48,021 nt of DNA from Pseudomonadota bacterium (GTDB taxonomy: Bacteria > Pseudomonadota > Alphaproteobacteria > Sphingomonadales > Sphingomonadaceae), in NCBI GenBank assembly GCA_023416515.1, contig JAEZHP010000140.1, forward strand, positions 1 to 48,021. The letters run 5' to 3'. Below the pieces are notes generated by a model. That model was given only the letters and a program-made list of their open reading frames with translations, had not been told where the DNA came from and ran no database searches. This document shows, piece after piece, positions 25,178-33,184 of the stretch (its first letter is position 1; each line of letters begins with the position of its first letter). Made by a program: the position numbers and the translations under genes.

Positions 25178-26407
25178 ATGCCCGGCCATGTCGACATCCT
25201 GATCGTCGGCGGTGGCGCGGCCGGTATCGCCGCGGCCCGCCGGCTTGCAGGCGGCCCTCGCTCGATATTGCTCCTCGAAGCCGGCGAGCGCCTCGGCGGG
25301 CGCGCCTTCACCCGCAGTCTCGGCGGAATGCCGGTCGATCTCGGCTGCGGCTGGCTCCACTCCGCCGACCGCAACCCATGGACCGCGTTCGCCCAAGCCG
25401 AGGGTTGGGTACTCGACAAGACCCCGCCCGCCTGGCGCGAGCAATGGCAGGAAATCGGCTTTTCGAAGCGCGAGCAGCGCGAAGCGCTCGCCGCTTTCGA
25501 GGCGTTCGACAGACGCCTCCGCGAGGATCCTCCGTCCAGCGACCGCGCCGCCGACGCGCTCGACCCCGATTGCCGCTGGAACGCCTGGCTGGAGGCTCTG
25601 AGCGGCTACATCAACGGCTCCGAGCTCGGCTGCCTCTCGATCGCCGACTATCTCGCTTATGACGATTCCGACACTGACGTGAACTGGCGCCTCCCCGACG
25701 GATATGGCGCACTCGTCGCCGCGGCCGGCGCCGATCTCCCTGTCCAGCTCGGCGCACCCGTCACCACGATCGACCGGCGCACCGCTCCGCTTCGCGCCAC
25801 CGGTCCCTGGGGTGCCGTCACCGCCGATCGTCTCATCGTCGCGGTCCCTACTTCGGTCGTCGCGGACGAACGTCTACGCTTCGATCCGCCGCTGCCCGAC
25901 AAGGTCGAGGCCGCCGCAGACCTTCCGCTCGGCCTCGCCAACAAGGCCTTCCTGCTGCTCGACCGGCCCGAGCCGTTCGAACCCGACACCCAGCTTCTCG
26001 GCGATCCGAACGATCCCTCGACCGGCAGCTATTATCTACGCCCGTTCGGCCGCCCGTTGATCGAATGCTTCTTCGGCGGCGCCGGCGCGCGCGGCCTCGA
26101 AGCCGAAGGCGAGGGCGCGGCAGCCGACTTCGCCGTCGCTCAACTCGTCGCCCTGCTCGGCAGCGACGTCCGTCGCCGGCTCACGCCGCTCGCGGAGACT
26201 CGGTGGGGTGCCGATCCGCTGTTCGGCGGCTCCTACAGCCACGCGCTCCCGGGCAAGGCCGATGCTCGCGCCCGCCTCGTGGCGCCGGTCGAGAACCGCA
26301 TCTTCTTCGCCGGAGAGGCCTGCTCGGCAACCGACTTCTCAACCGCCCACGGCGCCTATGCGACAGGTGTCGCCGCCGCCGAAGCCGTCCTCGCCTCGTT
26401 CAGCTGA
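25178..26407 (+). CDS. Flavin-dependent amine oxidase
   Basis: A 409-residue FAD enzyme of the monoamine/polyamine oxidase superfamily. The dinucleotide-binding motif IVGGGAAGIAAARRL is at residues 9-23, GERLGGRAFTR follows, and the closing FAD motif (FFAGEACS, then HGAYATG) is near the C-terminus. The usual substrate-cage aromatic residues cannot be assigned by eye. It follows the FKBP gene by one base. Its 3' end overlaps the convergent moeB-like gene by eight bases. A role in polyamine breakdown is possible but unsupported. Confidence 0.88.
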   Translation: MPGHVDILIVGGGAAGIAAARRLAGGPRSILLLEAGERLGGRAFTRSLGGMPVDLGCGWLHSADRNPWTAFAQAEGWVLDKTPPAWREQWQEIGFSKREQREALAAFEAFDRRLREDPPSSDRAADALDPDCRWNAWLEALSGYINGSELGCLSIADYLAYDDSDTDVNWRLPDGYGALVAAAGADLPVQLGAPVTTIDRRTAPLRATGPWGAVTADRLIVAVPTSVVADERLRFDPPLPDKVEAAADLPLGLANKAFLLLDRPEPFEPDTQLLGDPNDPSTGSYYLRPFGRPLIECFFGGAGARGLEAEGEGAAADFAVAQLVALLGSDVRRRLTPLAETRWGADPLFGGSYSHALPGKADARARLVAPVENRIFFAGEACSATDFSTAHGAYATGVAAAEAVLASFS

Positions 26408-27161
26408 TACCGCCGCAGCCCTTGCAGGCGGGATCCTTGACGATCCGCAGCGTGCGCATCGCCGGCCTGAGCGCGTCGAACATGTGGAGCTTGCCGCCCG
26501 GATTGTCGCCGAACCCGGTGATCGCGCGGACCGCCTCCAGAGCCGCCCACACCCCGCCCATGCCCGCAACGGGTCCGAGGACCCCAAGCTCCGAGCAGCT
26601 GTCGCAATCGTCGGCATCGAAGGCGTCGCCGACATAGCAGCGGTAGCAGGGCTGGTCCGCCTCCCACCCGCGAAACGTTCCGATCTGGATCTGGAACTGG
26701 CCGATCGCCGCCGACACCAGGGGGATGTGCGCCGCGGTGCACTGGTCCGAAACCACCAGCCGGGTTGCGAAATTGTCCGACCCGTCGATGACAAGGTCGG
26801 CGCCCTCCAGCAGCGCCGCTACATTTTCACTCGTCAGCCGGTCCCGAAGCGCCTCGAACCGCACGTCCGGGTTGAGCCTCGCGACTGCCTCGCCGGCGAC
26901 CTCGGCCTTGGGGCGGCCGACATCGTCGGTTCCGAACAGCACCTGGCGGTGGAGGTTGTCGAGGTTGACGTCGTCGTCGTCCACCACCGCGATCCGGCCG
27001 ACTCCGGCCGCCGCCAGATATTGGATGGCCGGGGAGCCGATCCCGCCGGCGCCGATCAGGGTGACCGACGCCGCAAGCAGCTTCTGCTGCCCCTGGCCGC
27101 CAATCTCCTTGAGGACGATGTGCCGAGCGAAACGGTCGAGTTGGTCGTCGCTAAGAAGCAA
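26400..27161 (-). CDS. moeB: MoeB/ThiF-type adenylyltransferase
   Basis: A 253-residue E1-like enzyme that adenylates the C-terminal Gly-Gly of MoaD or ThiS sulfur carriers. The ATP-binding GAGGIGSP starts at residue 37 and DDDDVNLDNLHRQ at 61. Zn-binding pairs are Cys172/Cys175 (CYRC) and Cys246/Cys249 (CKGC). GVLGPVAG follows a cysteine-rich DCDSCS. It lacks a rhodanese domain, so it is MoeB-sized rather than MoeZ-like. MoeB versus ThiF cannot be settled from sequence alone, since no carrier gene lies nearby. The start appears to be TTG 27161, inside the end of the preceding gene. Confidence 0.88.
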   Translation of the reverse strand: MLLSDDQLDRFARHIVLKEIGGQGQQKLLAASVTLIGAGGIGSPAIQYLAAAGVGRIAVVDDDDVNLDNLHRQVLFGTDDVGRPKAEVAGEAVARLNPDVRFEALRDRLTSENVAALLEGADLVIDGSDNFATRLVVSDQCTAAHIPLVSAAIGQFQIQIGTFRGWEADQPCYRCYVGDAFDADDCDSCSELGVLGPVAGMGGVWAALEAVRAITGFGDNPGGKLHMFDALRPAMRTLRIVKDPACKGCGGIS

Positions 27162-27564
27162 GGTTGAAGCTGATCGAATTACCGTACCAGCGCGCCGTTC
27201 CCGTGTTCGGCACGTCGAGATAGCGGTGACGGATGAGATCGCGAACCGCGCCCGCGACTAGGAGCTCGAGCGGGCGGCAGCCGATCTCTTCGACGACGAT
27301 CCGCAACGGGCGGTTGGCTTGGTCGAAACGAACCGCGAAATTCACGGTGATGTCAAAATCGTTGATCGGCTGGGCGATCGCCGGGCACTGCCGGCTGCGC
27401 AATATGTCCTGGACCGACGCGATCATGCTGACCGTGGGAAGCGAAAGCCGGCTGTTGAGCCGCTCGAAGCCTGCCCAGCTGGCCCGTCCGACCTCGATCG
27501 TCGGTTCCGCTGGCGCTGCGGGTGGGGCCGCCTGAAGCGCCATGATCAGGAGGGCCAGGCTCAT
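27151..27564 (-). CDS. Hypothetical protein between dut and moeB
   Basis: A 137-residue protein of unknown family. A short hydrophobic N-terminus (LALLIMALQAAPPAAPA) looks like a signal peptide. The mature part has an FDITVNFAVRFD stretch and a VVEEIGCRPLE block resembling TonB C-terminal-like folds, but I cannot confirm that. It starts at ATG 27564, three bases after the dut stop, with GGGGAGATGAG in front. It overlaps moeB by 11 bases. Confidence 0.65.
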   Translation of the reverse strand: MSLALLIMALQAAPPAAPAEPTIEVGRASWAGFERLNSRLSLPTVSMIASVQDILRSRQCPAIAQPINDFDITVNFAVRFDQANRPLRIVVEEIGCRPLELLVAGAVRDLIRHRYLDVPNTGTARWYGNSISFNLAS

Positions 27565-27567
27565 TGC

Positions 27568-28005
27568 TCATCTCCCCGTCGAACCGAAGCCGCCGCCGCC
27601 GCGGGCGGTGTCGTCGAGCGACTCTACCACTTTGAAACCGGCCCGCAACACCGGCGCCGGGACGAGCTGCGCGATGCGCTCGCCGCGCCTCACCTCGAAC
27701 GGCTCGCTTCCGAGATTGGCAAGTATGACCTTCACCTCGCCGCGATAGTCGCTGTCGATCGTTCCGGGCGTGTTGAGGCAGGTGATACCGTGCTTGAGCG
27801 CGAGGCCGGAGCGCGGCCTCACCTGCACTTCATGACCGTCGGGAATGGCGATCGCGAAGCCGGTCGCGACGGCGTGGCGCGCACCCGGCGCCAGGGTCAC
27901 GTCCTCGGCGGCGACGACGTCCATGCCCGCGGCATGCTCGGTCGCATAAACGGGGAGGGGGAGGCCCTCGCCATGAGCAAGCCGCTTCAATTGGATGTTG
28001 ATCAT
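27568..28005 (-). CDS. dut: dUTP diphosphatase
   Basis: A 145-residue trimeric dUTPase that hydrolyses dUTP to dUMP, preventing uracil incorporation and feeding dTMP synthesis. The five motifs are readable: AAGMDV, RPRSGLAL, NTPGTIDSDYRGEV, RGERIAQLV, and the C-terminal GGFGSTGR. Its length is standard. It lies 71 bases after coaBC. The coaBC-dut adjacency is a widely conserved bacterial pair. Confidence 0.97.
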   Translation of the reverse strand: MINIQLKRLAHGEGLPLPVYATEHAAGMDVVAAEDVTLAPGARHAVATGFAIAIPDGHEVQVRPRSGLALKHGITCLNTPGTIDSDYRGEVKVILANLGSEPFEVRRGERIAQLVPAPVLRAGFKVVESLDDTARGGGGFGSTGR

Positions 28006-28076
28006 CGCCGTTCCTGAGGTTCGGTTCTCGCCGAGGACCTAGCCGTCCGACCCAGGCTCCGCAAACCTGATTGAGG

Positions 28077-29261
28077 TCAGTCGCGAAGCGCCTCGGCGAT
28101 CCGCGCGGCGAGTTGGCGTCCGACCTGCGCCTTCGGCATCCGCTCCCATGTCTCGACGCCGTTGCGGGTGACGAGGTGGACCCGATTGTCGTCGCCCCCC
28201 ATCACGTCGCCGGAAACGTCGTTGGCGACGATCCAGTCCGCACGTTTGCGTTCGAGCTTGTCGCGCGCATTCTCGACCACCGCCTCGGTCTCGGCTGCGA
28301 AGCCGATGACGAGGCGCGGCCGGTCCGGCGATGACGCGAGGTCGGCGAGCAGGTCCGGGTTCTCGCGAAAACGAAGCGCTTCGAGACTGCCCTCCCGCTT
28401 CTTGAGCTTGTGCGGCGAGACATCGACTCGCCAGTCCGCGACGGCTGCGGCCATCACCGCGGCGTCCGCGGGGAGGGCCCGCCGAAGCGCGTCCTGCATC
28501 TGCGCCGCCGTCTCGACATCGACCCGCTCGACTCCGTCCGGTGCCGCAAGCGCCACCGGCCCTGATATCAGGGTCACCCGCGCACCAAGATCGGCAAGCG
28601 CCTGCGCGATGGCGAAGCCCTGCTTGCCCGATGATCGGTTGGCGAGGAGCCGGACCGGGTCGATCGGCTCATGGGTCGGTCCGGCGGTGACCACGACATG
28701 CTTGCCGGACAGCGCGCCCGATCCGGCGAGCGCCGCCCCGATGGCCGAGAGAATTCGCTCCGGCTCCGGTAGCCGGCCCGCCCCATATTCCCCGCACGCC
28801 ATGTCGCCCTCGTCGGGCTCGATCACCGTCACTCCGTCGCCGCGCAGCTGCTCGACGTTGCGCCTGGTCGCCGCGTGAAGCCACATCCGGACGTTCATCG
28901 CCGGACAGGCGAGCACCTTCTTGTCGGTGGCGAGAAGAAGGGTCGAGGCGAGGTCGTCCGCAAGCCCGGCCGCCATCTTCGCGAGCAGGTCGGCGGTCGC
29001 CGGACACACCACGACCAGGTCGGCCTCGCGGCTCAACTGGATGTGGCCCATCTCGGCCTCGTCCTTGAGGTCCCACAAGGACGTATGGACGGGCTGCTCC
29101 GACAAGGCGGCAAGGGTCATTGGAGTCACGAATTGGGCGCCGCCGTCGGTCAGCACGCAGCGCACCGACGCACCCGCCTTGCGGATCAGCCGGACGAGCT
29201 CGCACGCCTTGTAGGCGGCGATGCCGCCGCCAACGATCAGGAGGATGCGCTTGCCCTGCAT
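28077..29261 (-). CDS. coaBC: Phosphopantothenoylcysteine synthetase/decarboxylase
   Basis: A 394-residue fusion for two steps of coenzyme A synthesis. The N-terminal flavoprotein (CoaC) domain holds GGGIAAYKA, PAMN and ACGEYGAGRLPEP (reactive Cys158). The CoaB domain begins near residue 188 (VVTAGPTHEPIDPVR, NRSSGKQG) and includes the AAVADWR and KLKK motifs. ATG 29261 lies four bases after the ubiB stop. Confidence 0.97.
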   Translation of the reverse strand: MQGKRILLIVGGGIAAYKACELVRLIRKAGASVRCVLTDGGAQFVTPMTLAALSEQPVHTSLWDLKDEAEMGHIQLSREADLVVVCPATADLLAKMAAGLADDLASTLLLATDKKVLACPAMNVRMWLHAATRRNVEQLRGDGVTVIEPDEGDMACGEYGAGRLPEPERILSAIGAALAGSGALSGKHVVVTAGPTHEPIDPVRLLANRSSGKQGFAIAQALADLGARVTLISGPVALAAPDGVERVDVETAAQMQDALRRALPADAAVMAAAVADWRVDVSPHKLKKREGSLEALRFRENPDLLADLASSPDRPRLVIGFAAETEAVVENARDKLERKRADWIVANDVSGDVMGGDDNRVHLVTRNGVETWERMPKAQVGRQLAARIAEALRD

Positions 29262-29265
29262 GGCC

Positions 29266-30798
29266 TCAGGTTAGGAGCAACACCGCCGCCGCGCCAGCCG
29301 CGGCGCCGAGGAGGCCGGTGACTGCGTAGCGAAGCCAGCCGAACGGCCGCATCACCACGACGTCGGGAAGAGGCGGAGTCGGCGGAGCGGCGCCGGGCGG
29401 CGGGTAATAATAGTCGATCCGGCGGATCAGCTCGGGAATCTTCGCGAAGGTGCGGACATGCTCGATGATCGCATCCGCGGCGCGCGCCTCCGGGCCGAGC
29501 TCGCTTCGAACCCATTCCTCGATGAACGGGCTCGCCGTCTCCCACATGTTGATGTCGGGATCGAGAGCGGTCGCGACTCCCTCCTCCATCACCATGGTCT
29601 TCTGAAGCAGCAGGAGATGCGGCTGGACCGGCATGTCGAAGTCGCGGGTGATCTTGAACAGGCCTTCGAGCATGTGGCCGATCGAGATGTCCTTGACCGG
29701 AAGGCCGCGGATCGGCTCTCCGACCGCGCGCAATGCGGTCACGAACTCGTCGATATTGTGATGGTTCGGGACGTACTGGGCCTCGAAATGGATCTCGGCC
29801 ACCCGACGGTAATTGCCGGTGATGAGGCCGTAGAGGATCTCGGCCAGCCACAGCCGGGCCTGGCGGTCGATCCGGCCCATGATTCCGAAGTCCACCGCCG
29901 CGAGACGGCCGTCGGGGAGCGCGAACAGATTCCCCTGGTGGAGGTCGGCGTGGAAGAAGCCGTCAACCACCGACTGGCGGAGGAAAGCGCGCACGAGGAT
30001 CCGCGCCAGCTGAGGAAGGTCATGGCCGGCGGCGATTAGGGCGTCGCGCTCGGTCAGCTTGATTCCGTCGATCCATTCGAGCGTGAGCACGCGCTGGGCG
30101 GTCCGGCTCCAGTCGATGTCGGGCACGTGGAAAGCGCTCTCGGGGAGCATGTTCTCGCGAAGCTCGGACGCAGAGGCGGCCTCACGCCTCAGGTCCAGCT
30201 CGCGCGCGGTCCACTGCTTGAACATCGCGATGGTCGCGCGCGGGCGGAGCCGAGCGACCTCGCCGCCCATCGCCTCGACTTGGGCGGCCGCCCATTCATA
30301 GGTGTCGATGGCCTTGTCGAACTCTTTCTCGATTCCCGGGCGAAGCACCTTGACGGCGACCTGGCGTCCATCGGTGGTAACGGCGCGATGGACCTGGGCG
30401 ATCGACGCGGCGCCGATCGGCACTTCGTCGAATTCGATGAAGAGCTCCTCGATCGGCTTGCCCAGCGCCTGCTCGACGGCTGCGCGGATCAGCGGGAAGG
30501 GGGCCGGCGGCAGCCGGTCCTGAAGCAGCTGGAGCTCCACCGCCGCCTTCTCGCCGACCAGGTCGGCGCGCGTCGCCAGCGCCTGGCCGAACTTGATCGC
30601 TGCCGGGCCGACCGCAACGAAGGCGTCCGCATAAGCCGGCTGCTTGGGCACTCGGGTGCCGAAACGGGCGATGCGGGCGAGGCGGCGGACGACTCGCGGC
30701 GTGTTGGGATCGCGCTCGACCGGCGCCAGGACGCCATGCCGCGCCAGCACCCGGCCCCATTTGAGGAGCCGCAACATATGAACGGCGGGCTGGGTCAT
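29266..30798 (-). CDS. ubiB: Ubiquinone biosynthesis kinase-like protein UbiB
   Basis: A 510-residue ABC1/ADCK-type atypical kinase required for ubiquinone synthesis. The KxGQ motif (IKFGQ), the Ala-rich nucleotide loop (GAASIAQVHRA), the HADLHQGN catalytic loop and VDFGIMG are visible. Two C-terminal hydrophobic segments (WLRYAVTGLLGAAAG onward) anchor it in the membrane. I start at ATG 30798, 13 bases after the ubiE stop. The frame extends upstream into ubiE without support. Confidence 0.96.
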   Translation of the reverse strand: MTQPAVHMLRLLKWGRVLARHGVLAPVERDPNTPRVVRRLARIARFGTRVPKQPAYADAFVAVGPAAIKFGQALATRADLVGEKAAVELQLLQDRLPPAPFPLIRAAVEQALGKPIEELFIEFDEVPIGAASIAQVHRAVTTDGRQVAVKVLRPGIEKEFDKAIDTYEWAAAQVEAMGGEVARLRPRATIAMFKQWTARELDLRREAASASELRENMLPESAFHVPDIDWSRTAQRVLTLEWIDGIKLTERDALIAAGHDLPQLARILVRAFLRQSVVDGFFHADLHQGNLFALPDGRLAAVDFGIMGRIDRQARLWLAEILYGLITGNYRRVAEIHFEAQYVPNHHNIDEFVTALRAVGEPIRGLPVKDISIGHMLEGLFKITRDFDMPVQPHLLLLQKTMVMEEGVATALDPDINMWETASPFIEEWVRSELGPEARAADAIIEHVRTFAKIPELIRRIDYYYPPPGAAPPTPPLPDVVVMRPFGWLRYAVTGLLGAAAGAAAVLLLT

Positions 30799-30811
30799 GC
30801 GTCGGGGCGGC

Positions 30812-31540
30812 TCACAGCTTCCAGCCGCTGTGAATGGCGACAAGCCCGCCGAGGATCGGCTCGGCCTTGACGTTGGCAAAGCCGGCGGCGCCGATCATAC
30901 GGGCGAACTCGGGCATCGCCGGGAAACGCTCGATCGACTCGATCAGGTACCGGTAACTGTCGGAATCCTTGGCCACGATCCGGCCGATCCGAGGCACCAG
31001 GTTGCGCGAATAGGTCCGGTACAGCTCGGAGAAGCCCGGCCATGTCGTAGTCGAGAATTCGAGGCAGAAGAATCGTCCCCCGCGACGAAGCACTCGATAG
31101 GCCTCGGCCAGCGCCTGGTCGACATGGGTGACGTTCCGGATGCCGAAGGCGATCGTATAGGCGTCGAAGCTTTTGTCGGTGAAGCTCAGCTTCTCGGCAT
31201 TCTCTTCGGCCCAGACGAGTCCGTCGATTCGGCGCCGCTGCGCGCGCTCGATTCCCACCGCGAGCATTTCGGGGTTGATGTCGGCGACTGTCACCGCGGC
31301 GCCGCGATTGGCCATTCGGAAGGCGATGTCGCCGGTGCCGCCGGCCATGTCGAGGATCGCCTCGCCGGCACGAGGGCGCACTCGGCGGACGAAATCGTCC
31401 TTCCAAAGCCGGTGCAGACCTCCCGACATTAGGTCGTTCATCACGTCGTAGCTGCCCGCGACGCTTGAGAAGACGCCGCGAACGCGAGCGGTCTTTTCCT
31501 CGGGCGCCACCTGCTCGTGGCCGAAAGACACCTTGTCCAT
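30812..31540 (-). CDS. ubiE: Ubiquinone/menaquinone C-methyltransferase
   Basis: A 242-residue SAM-dependent methyltransferase for the C-methylation step of ubiquinone synthesis. The family features SYDVMNDLMSGGLHRLWK, the SAM motif LDMAGGTGDIAF and the YRVLRRGG motif are present. The start is ATG 31540. A long open frame further upstream is antisense to mutM. It heads the ubiE-ubiB-coaBC-dut operon and is divergent from mutM. Confidence 0.97.
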   Translation of the reverse strand: MDKVSFGHEQVAPEEKTARVRGVFSSVAGSYDVMNDLMSGGLHRLWKDDFVRRVRPRAGEAILDMAGGTGDIAFRMANRGAAVTVADINPEMLAVGIERAQRRRIDGLVWAEENAEKLSFTDKSFDAYTIAFGIRNVTHVDQALAEAYRVLRRGGRFFCLEFSTTTWPGFSELYRTYSRNLVPRIGRIVAKDSDSYRYLIESIERFPAMPEFARMIGAAGFANVKAEPILGGLVAIHSGWKL

Positions 31541-31598
31541 GGGCGCGCGCTCTAGCAGGGGAGGGCGGTGATGTGCACTCCCGTTTGAAGGCATAATC

Positions 31599-32411
31599 TT
31601 GCCCGAACTTCCCGAAGTCGAAACCACCGTTCGCGGCCTGCAGCCGGTACTAGAGGGGCAGCGGCTGATGTCGGTCGAGACTCGCCGTCCGGACATGCGC
31701 ACGCCGTTTCCGCCGGACCTTCGCCAGCGGCTGACCGGCGCCCGGGTGACCGGGCTCGGGCGCCGCGCCAAATATGGCCTGATCGACACCGACCGTGGCG
31801 ACACCTGCATCTTCCATCTTGGCATGTCGGGGCGCTGGCGGATCGATCCGGGCGAGATCGGCGCTCACGACCATTTCGTCATCGAGACCGAGGCCGGGCG
31901 GCGCTTGGCGCTCAACGACCCGCGCCGGTTCGGCTTCGTCGACCTGACGCCGACGTCCGACCTCGCTTCCTATCCGGCTTTCGCGGCGATGGGTCCCGAG
32001 CCGCTGTCGGAGGCGTTCGACGGCGCCTATCTCGAGCGGGCGTTGGAAGGACGCGTCGCGCCGGTGAAGGCGCTTCTACTCGATCAGCGAGTCGTCGCCG
32101 GCCTCGGCAACATCTATGTCTGCGAGGCGCTTCACATGTCGGGGATCGCGCCGGGGCGGGAAGCCGGCCGAATTTCCCGGACCCGACTCGACCGCTTGGT
32201 GCTGGCCATCAAGGACGTGCTTACCGCCGCGATCGAGGCCGGAGGGTCGACGCTTCGCGATTATGCCCGTCCGGACGGCAATCTCGGCTACTTCTCGAAG
32301 CAATTCCTGGTCTATGGCCGCGAGGGCGAGGCTTGCTCCTGCGGTACGCCGGTGCGTCGTCGGACCGACAGCGGCCGCTCCACTTTCTATTGCCCGCGCT
32401 GCCAGCGTTAG
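31599..32411 (+). CDS. mutM: Formamidopyrimidine-DNA glycosylase
   Basis: A 270-residue bifunctional glycosylase/AP lyase that removes 8-oxoguanine. The N-terminal PELPEVE supplies the catalytic proline and glutamates. The Lys in RRAKYG, the H2TH region (GNIYVCEALH) and a C-terminal zinc finger (CSCG and CPRC) are all in place. The start codon is TTG 31599, fixed because Pro must follow the initiator. It is divergent from ubiE with 58 bases between. Confidence 0.97.
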   Translation: MPELPEVETTVRGLQPVLEGQRLMSVETRRPDMRTPFPPDLRQRLTGARVTGLGRRAKYGLIDTDRGDTCIFHLGMSGRWRIDPGEIGAHDHFVIETEAGRRLALNDPRRFGFVDLTPTSDLASYPAFAAMGPEPLSEAFDGAYLERALEGRVAPVKALLLDQRVVAGLGNIYVCEALHMSGIAPGREAGRISRTRLDRLVLAIKDVLTAAIEAGGSTLRDYARPDGNLGYFSKQFLVYGREGEACSCGTPVRRRTDSGRSTFYCPRCQR

Positions 32412-32426
32412 CGCGTGCAGGCGGTC

Positions 32427-32455
32427 TTGACCTCCAACCGTCCCTCCCTTAGATG
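32427..32455 (+). promoter_or_regulatory. Putative sigma-70 type promoter of rpsT
   Basis: TTGACC (32427-32432) and TAGATG (32450-32455) are separated by 17 bases and lie about 60 bases before the rpsT start. The -35 is strong and the -10 moderate. A single-gene ribosomal unit between mutM and its own terminator is expected to have its own promoter. Confidence 0.5.
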
Positions 32456-32516
32456 CCGCCGCTCGTTCGGGTGCGCCGCGCCCCGCGATTCCAGATTTCG
32501 AAGAGGCACTTGAAGC

Positions 32517-32780
32517 ATGGCGAACACGCCGCAGGCACGTAAACGCATCCGTCGCAACGCCCGTCGCACGACGGTCAACGGCGCTCGGGTGAGCCGCATC
32601 CGTACCTTCATCAAGCAGGTCGAATCGGCGCTTGCCGCCGGCGACAAGGATCAGGCCCGCACTGCTCTTCAGCAGGTCCAGCCGGAGCTGGCCCGGGGCG
32701 TCGCCAAGGGCGTCGTTCACAAGAACACGGCTGCTCGCAAGCTGTCGCGCCTAACCAAGCGGGTCGTTGCGCTCGGCTGA
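32517..32780 (+). CDS. rpsT: 30S ribosomal protein S20
   Basis: An 87-residue, Lys/Arg/Ala-rich three-helix protein that binds 16S rRNA. ANTPQARKRIRRN at the start, the central SRIRTFIKQVE and the GVVHKNTAARKLSRL end are family hallmarks. The start is ATG 32517. It forms its own unit, followed by an intrinsic terminator, and lies upstream of dnaA as in many alphaproteobacteria. Confidence 0.97.
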   Translation: MANTPQARKRIRRNARRTTVNGARVSRIRTFIKQVESALAAGDKDQARTALQQVQPELARGVAKGVVHKNTAARKLSRLTKRVVALG

Positions 32781-32807
32781 TTCTCTCATTTCCGTCCCGT
32801 TCCGAAA

Positions 32808-32839
32808 CCCGTCGGCGCCACTCGCGCCGGCGGGTTTTT
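32808..32839 (+). terminator. Intrinsic terminator of rpsT
   Basis: An 11-bp stem (32808-32818 with 32824-32834, one G-T pair) encloses a CACTC loop and is followed directly by five T residues (32835-32839). It is 27 bases past the rpsT stop. Confidence 0.88.
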
Positions 32840-32852
32840 CATTATGACGCAT

Positions 32853-32912
32853 GTTACAGTTTCGCGACTCGCGGATTTCTGCCGCTTCTCAATGGTGTCG
32901 CAGTTTCGCAAC
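32853..32912. repeat. Two 16-bp direct repeats in the dnaA leader
   Basis: The gap between rpsT and dnaA (32781-33184) holds the rpsT terminator and then about 345 bases without a supported gene. Within it, GTTACAGTTTCGCGAC (32853-32868) and GTCGCAGTTTCGCAAC (32897-32912) match at 13 of 16 positions, 44 bases apart (about four helical turns). The core CAGTTTCGC is identical. No DnaA box (TTATNCACA) is visible, so this does not look like an origin. The repeats may be sites for a regulator of dnaA. Confidence 0.45.
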
Positions 32913-33147
32913 AGGGTAAGCTATTGAGATTACGTGGTAATTTCGCTTCTTAGGCGGAGAGCCGCAAGAAACCTATGTCAATCCCTGATATTTGAACCCG
33001 GGGCAGTTTTCGGGCTTGCAGGGAATCAAGCGGGGTACCTACAACGGCTCCCCGGGCCGGACTTCCCGGCGGGCTAAAAACGAAAATGACATAGCGGGAT
33101 CGGCTGCGCGAGAGCGTTTCGCCGAAGGGGGATACTTGTGCCTGAGA

Positions 33148-33179
33148 GCGGCGCTGTTGCGCCGCCTGCGAGGAGGGGG
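33148..33179 (+). promoter_or_regulatory. dnaA: Hairpin next to the dnaA ribosome binding site
   Basis: GCGGCGC (33148-33154) and GCGCCGC (33159-33165) form a 7-bp stem with a TGTT loop. It ends five bases before the strong AGGAGGGGG site (33171-33179) that precedes GTG 33185. Such placement could tune ribosome access to dnaA mRNA. It may simply be leader structure. Confidence 0.4.
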
Positions 33180-33184
33180 AATAG

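Noticed and set aside
32840..33184. Chromosomal origin next to dnaA
   Set aside because: No TTATNCACA boxes, AT-rich unwinding stretch or clustered GATC sites are visible, and alphaproteobacterial origins usually lie elsewhere.
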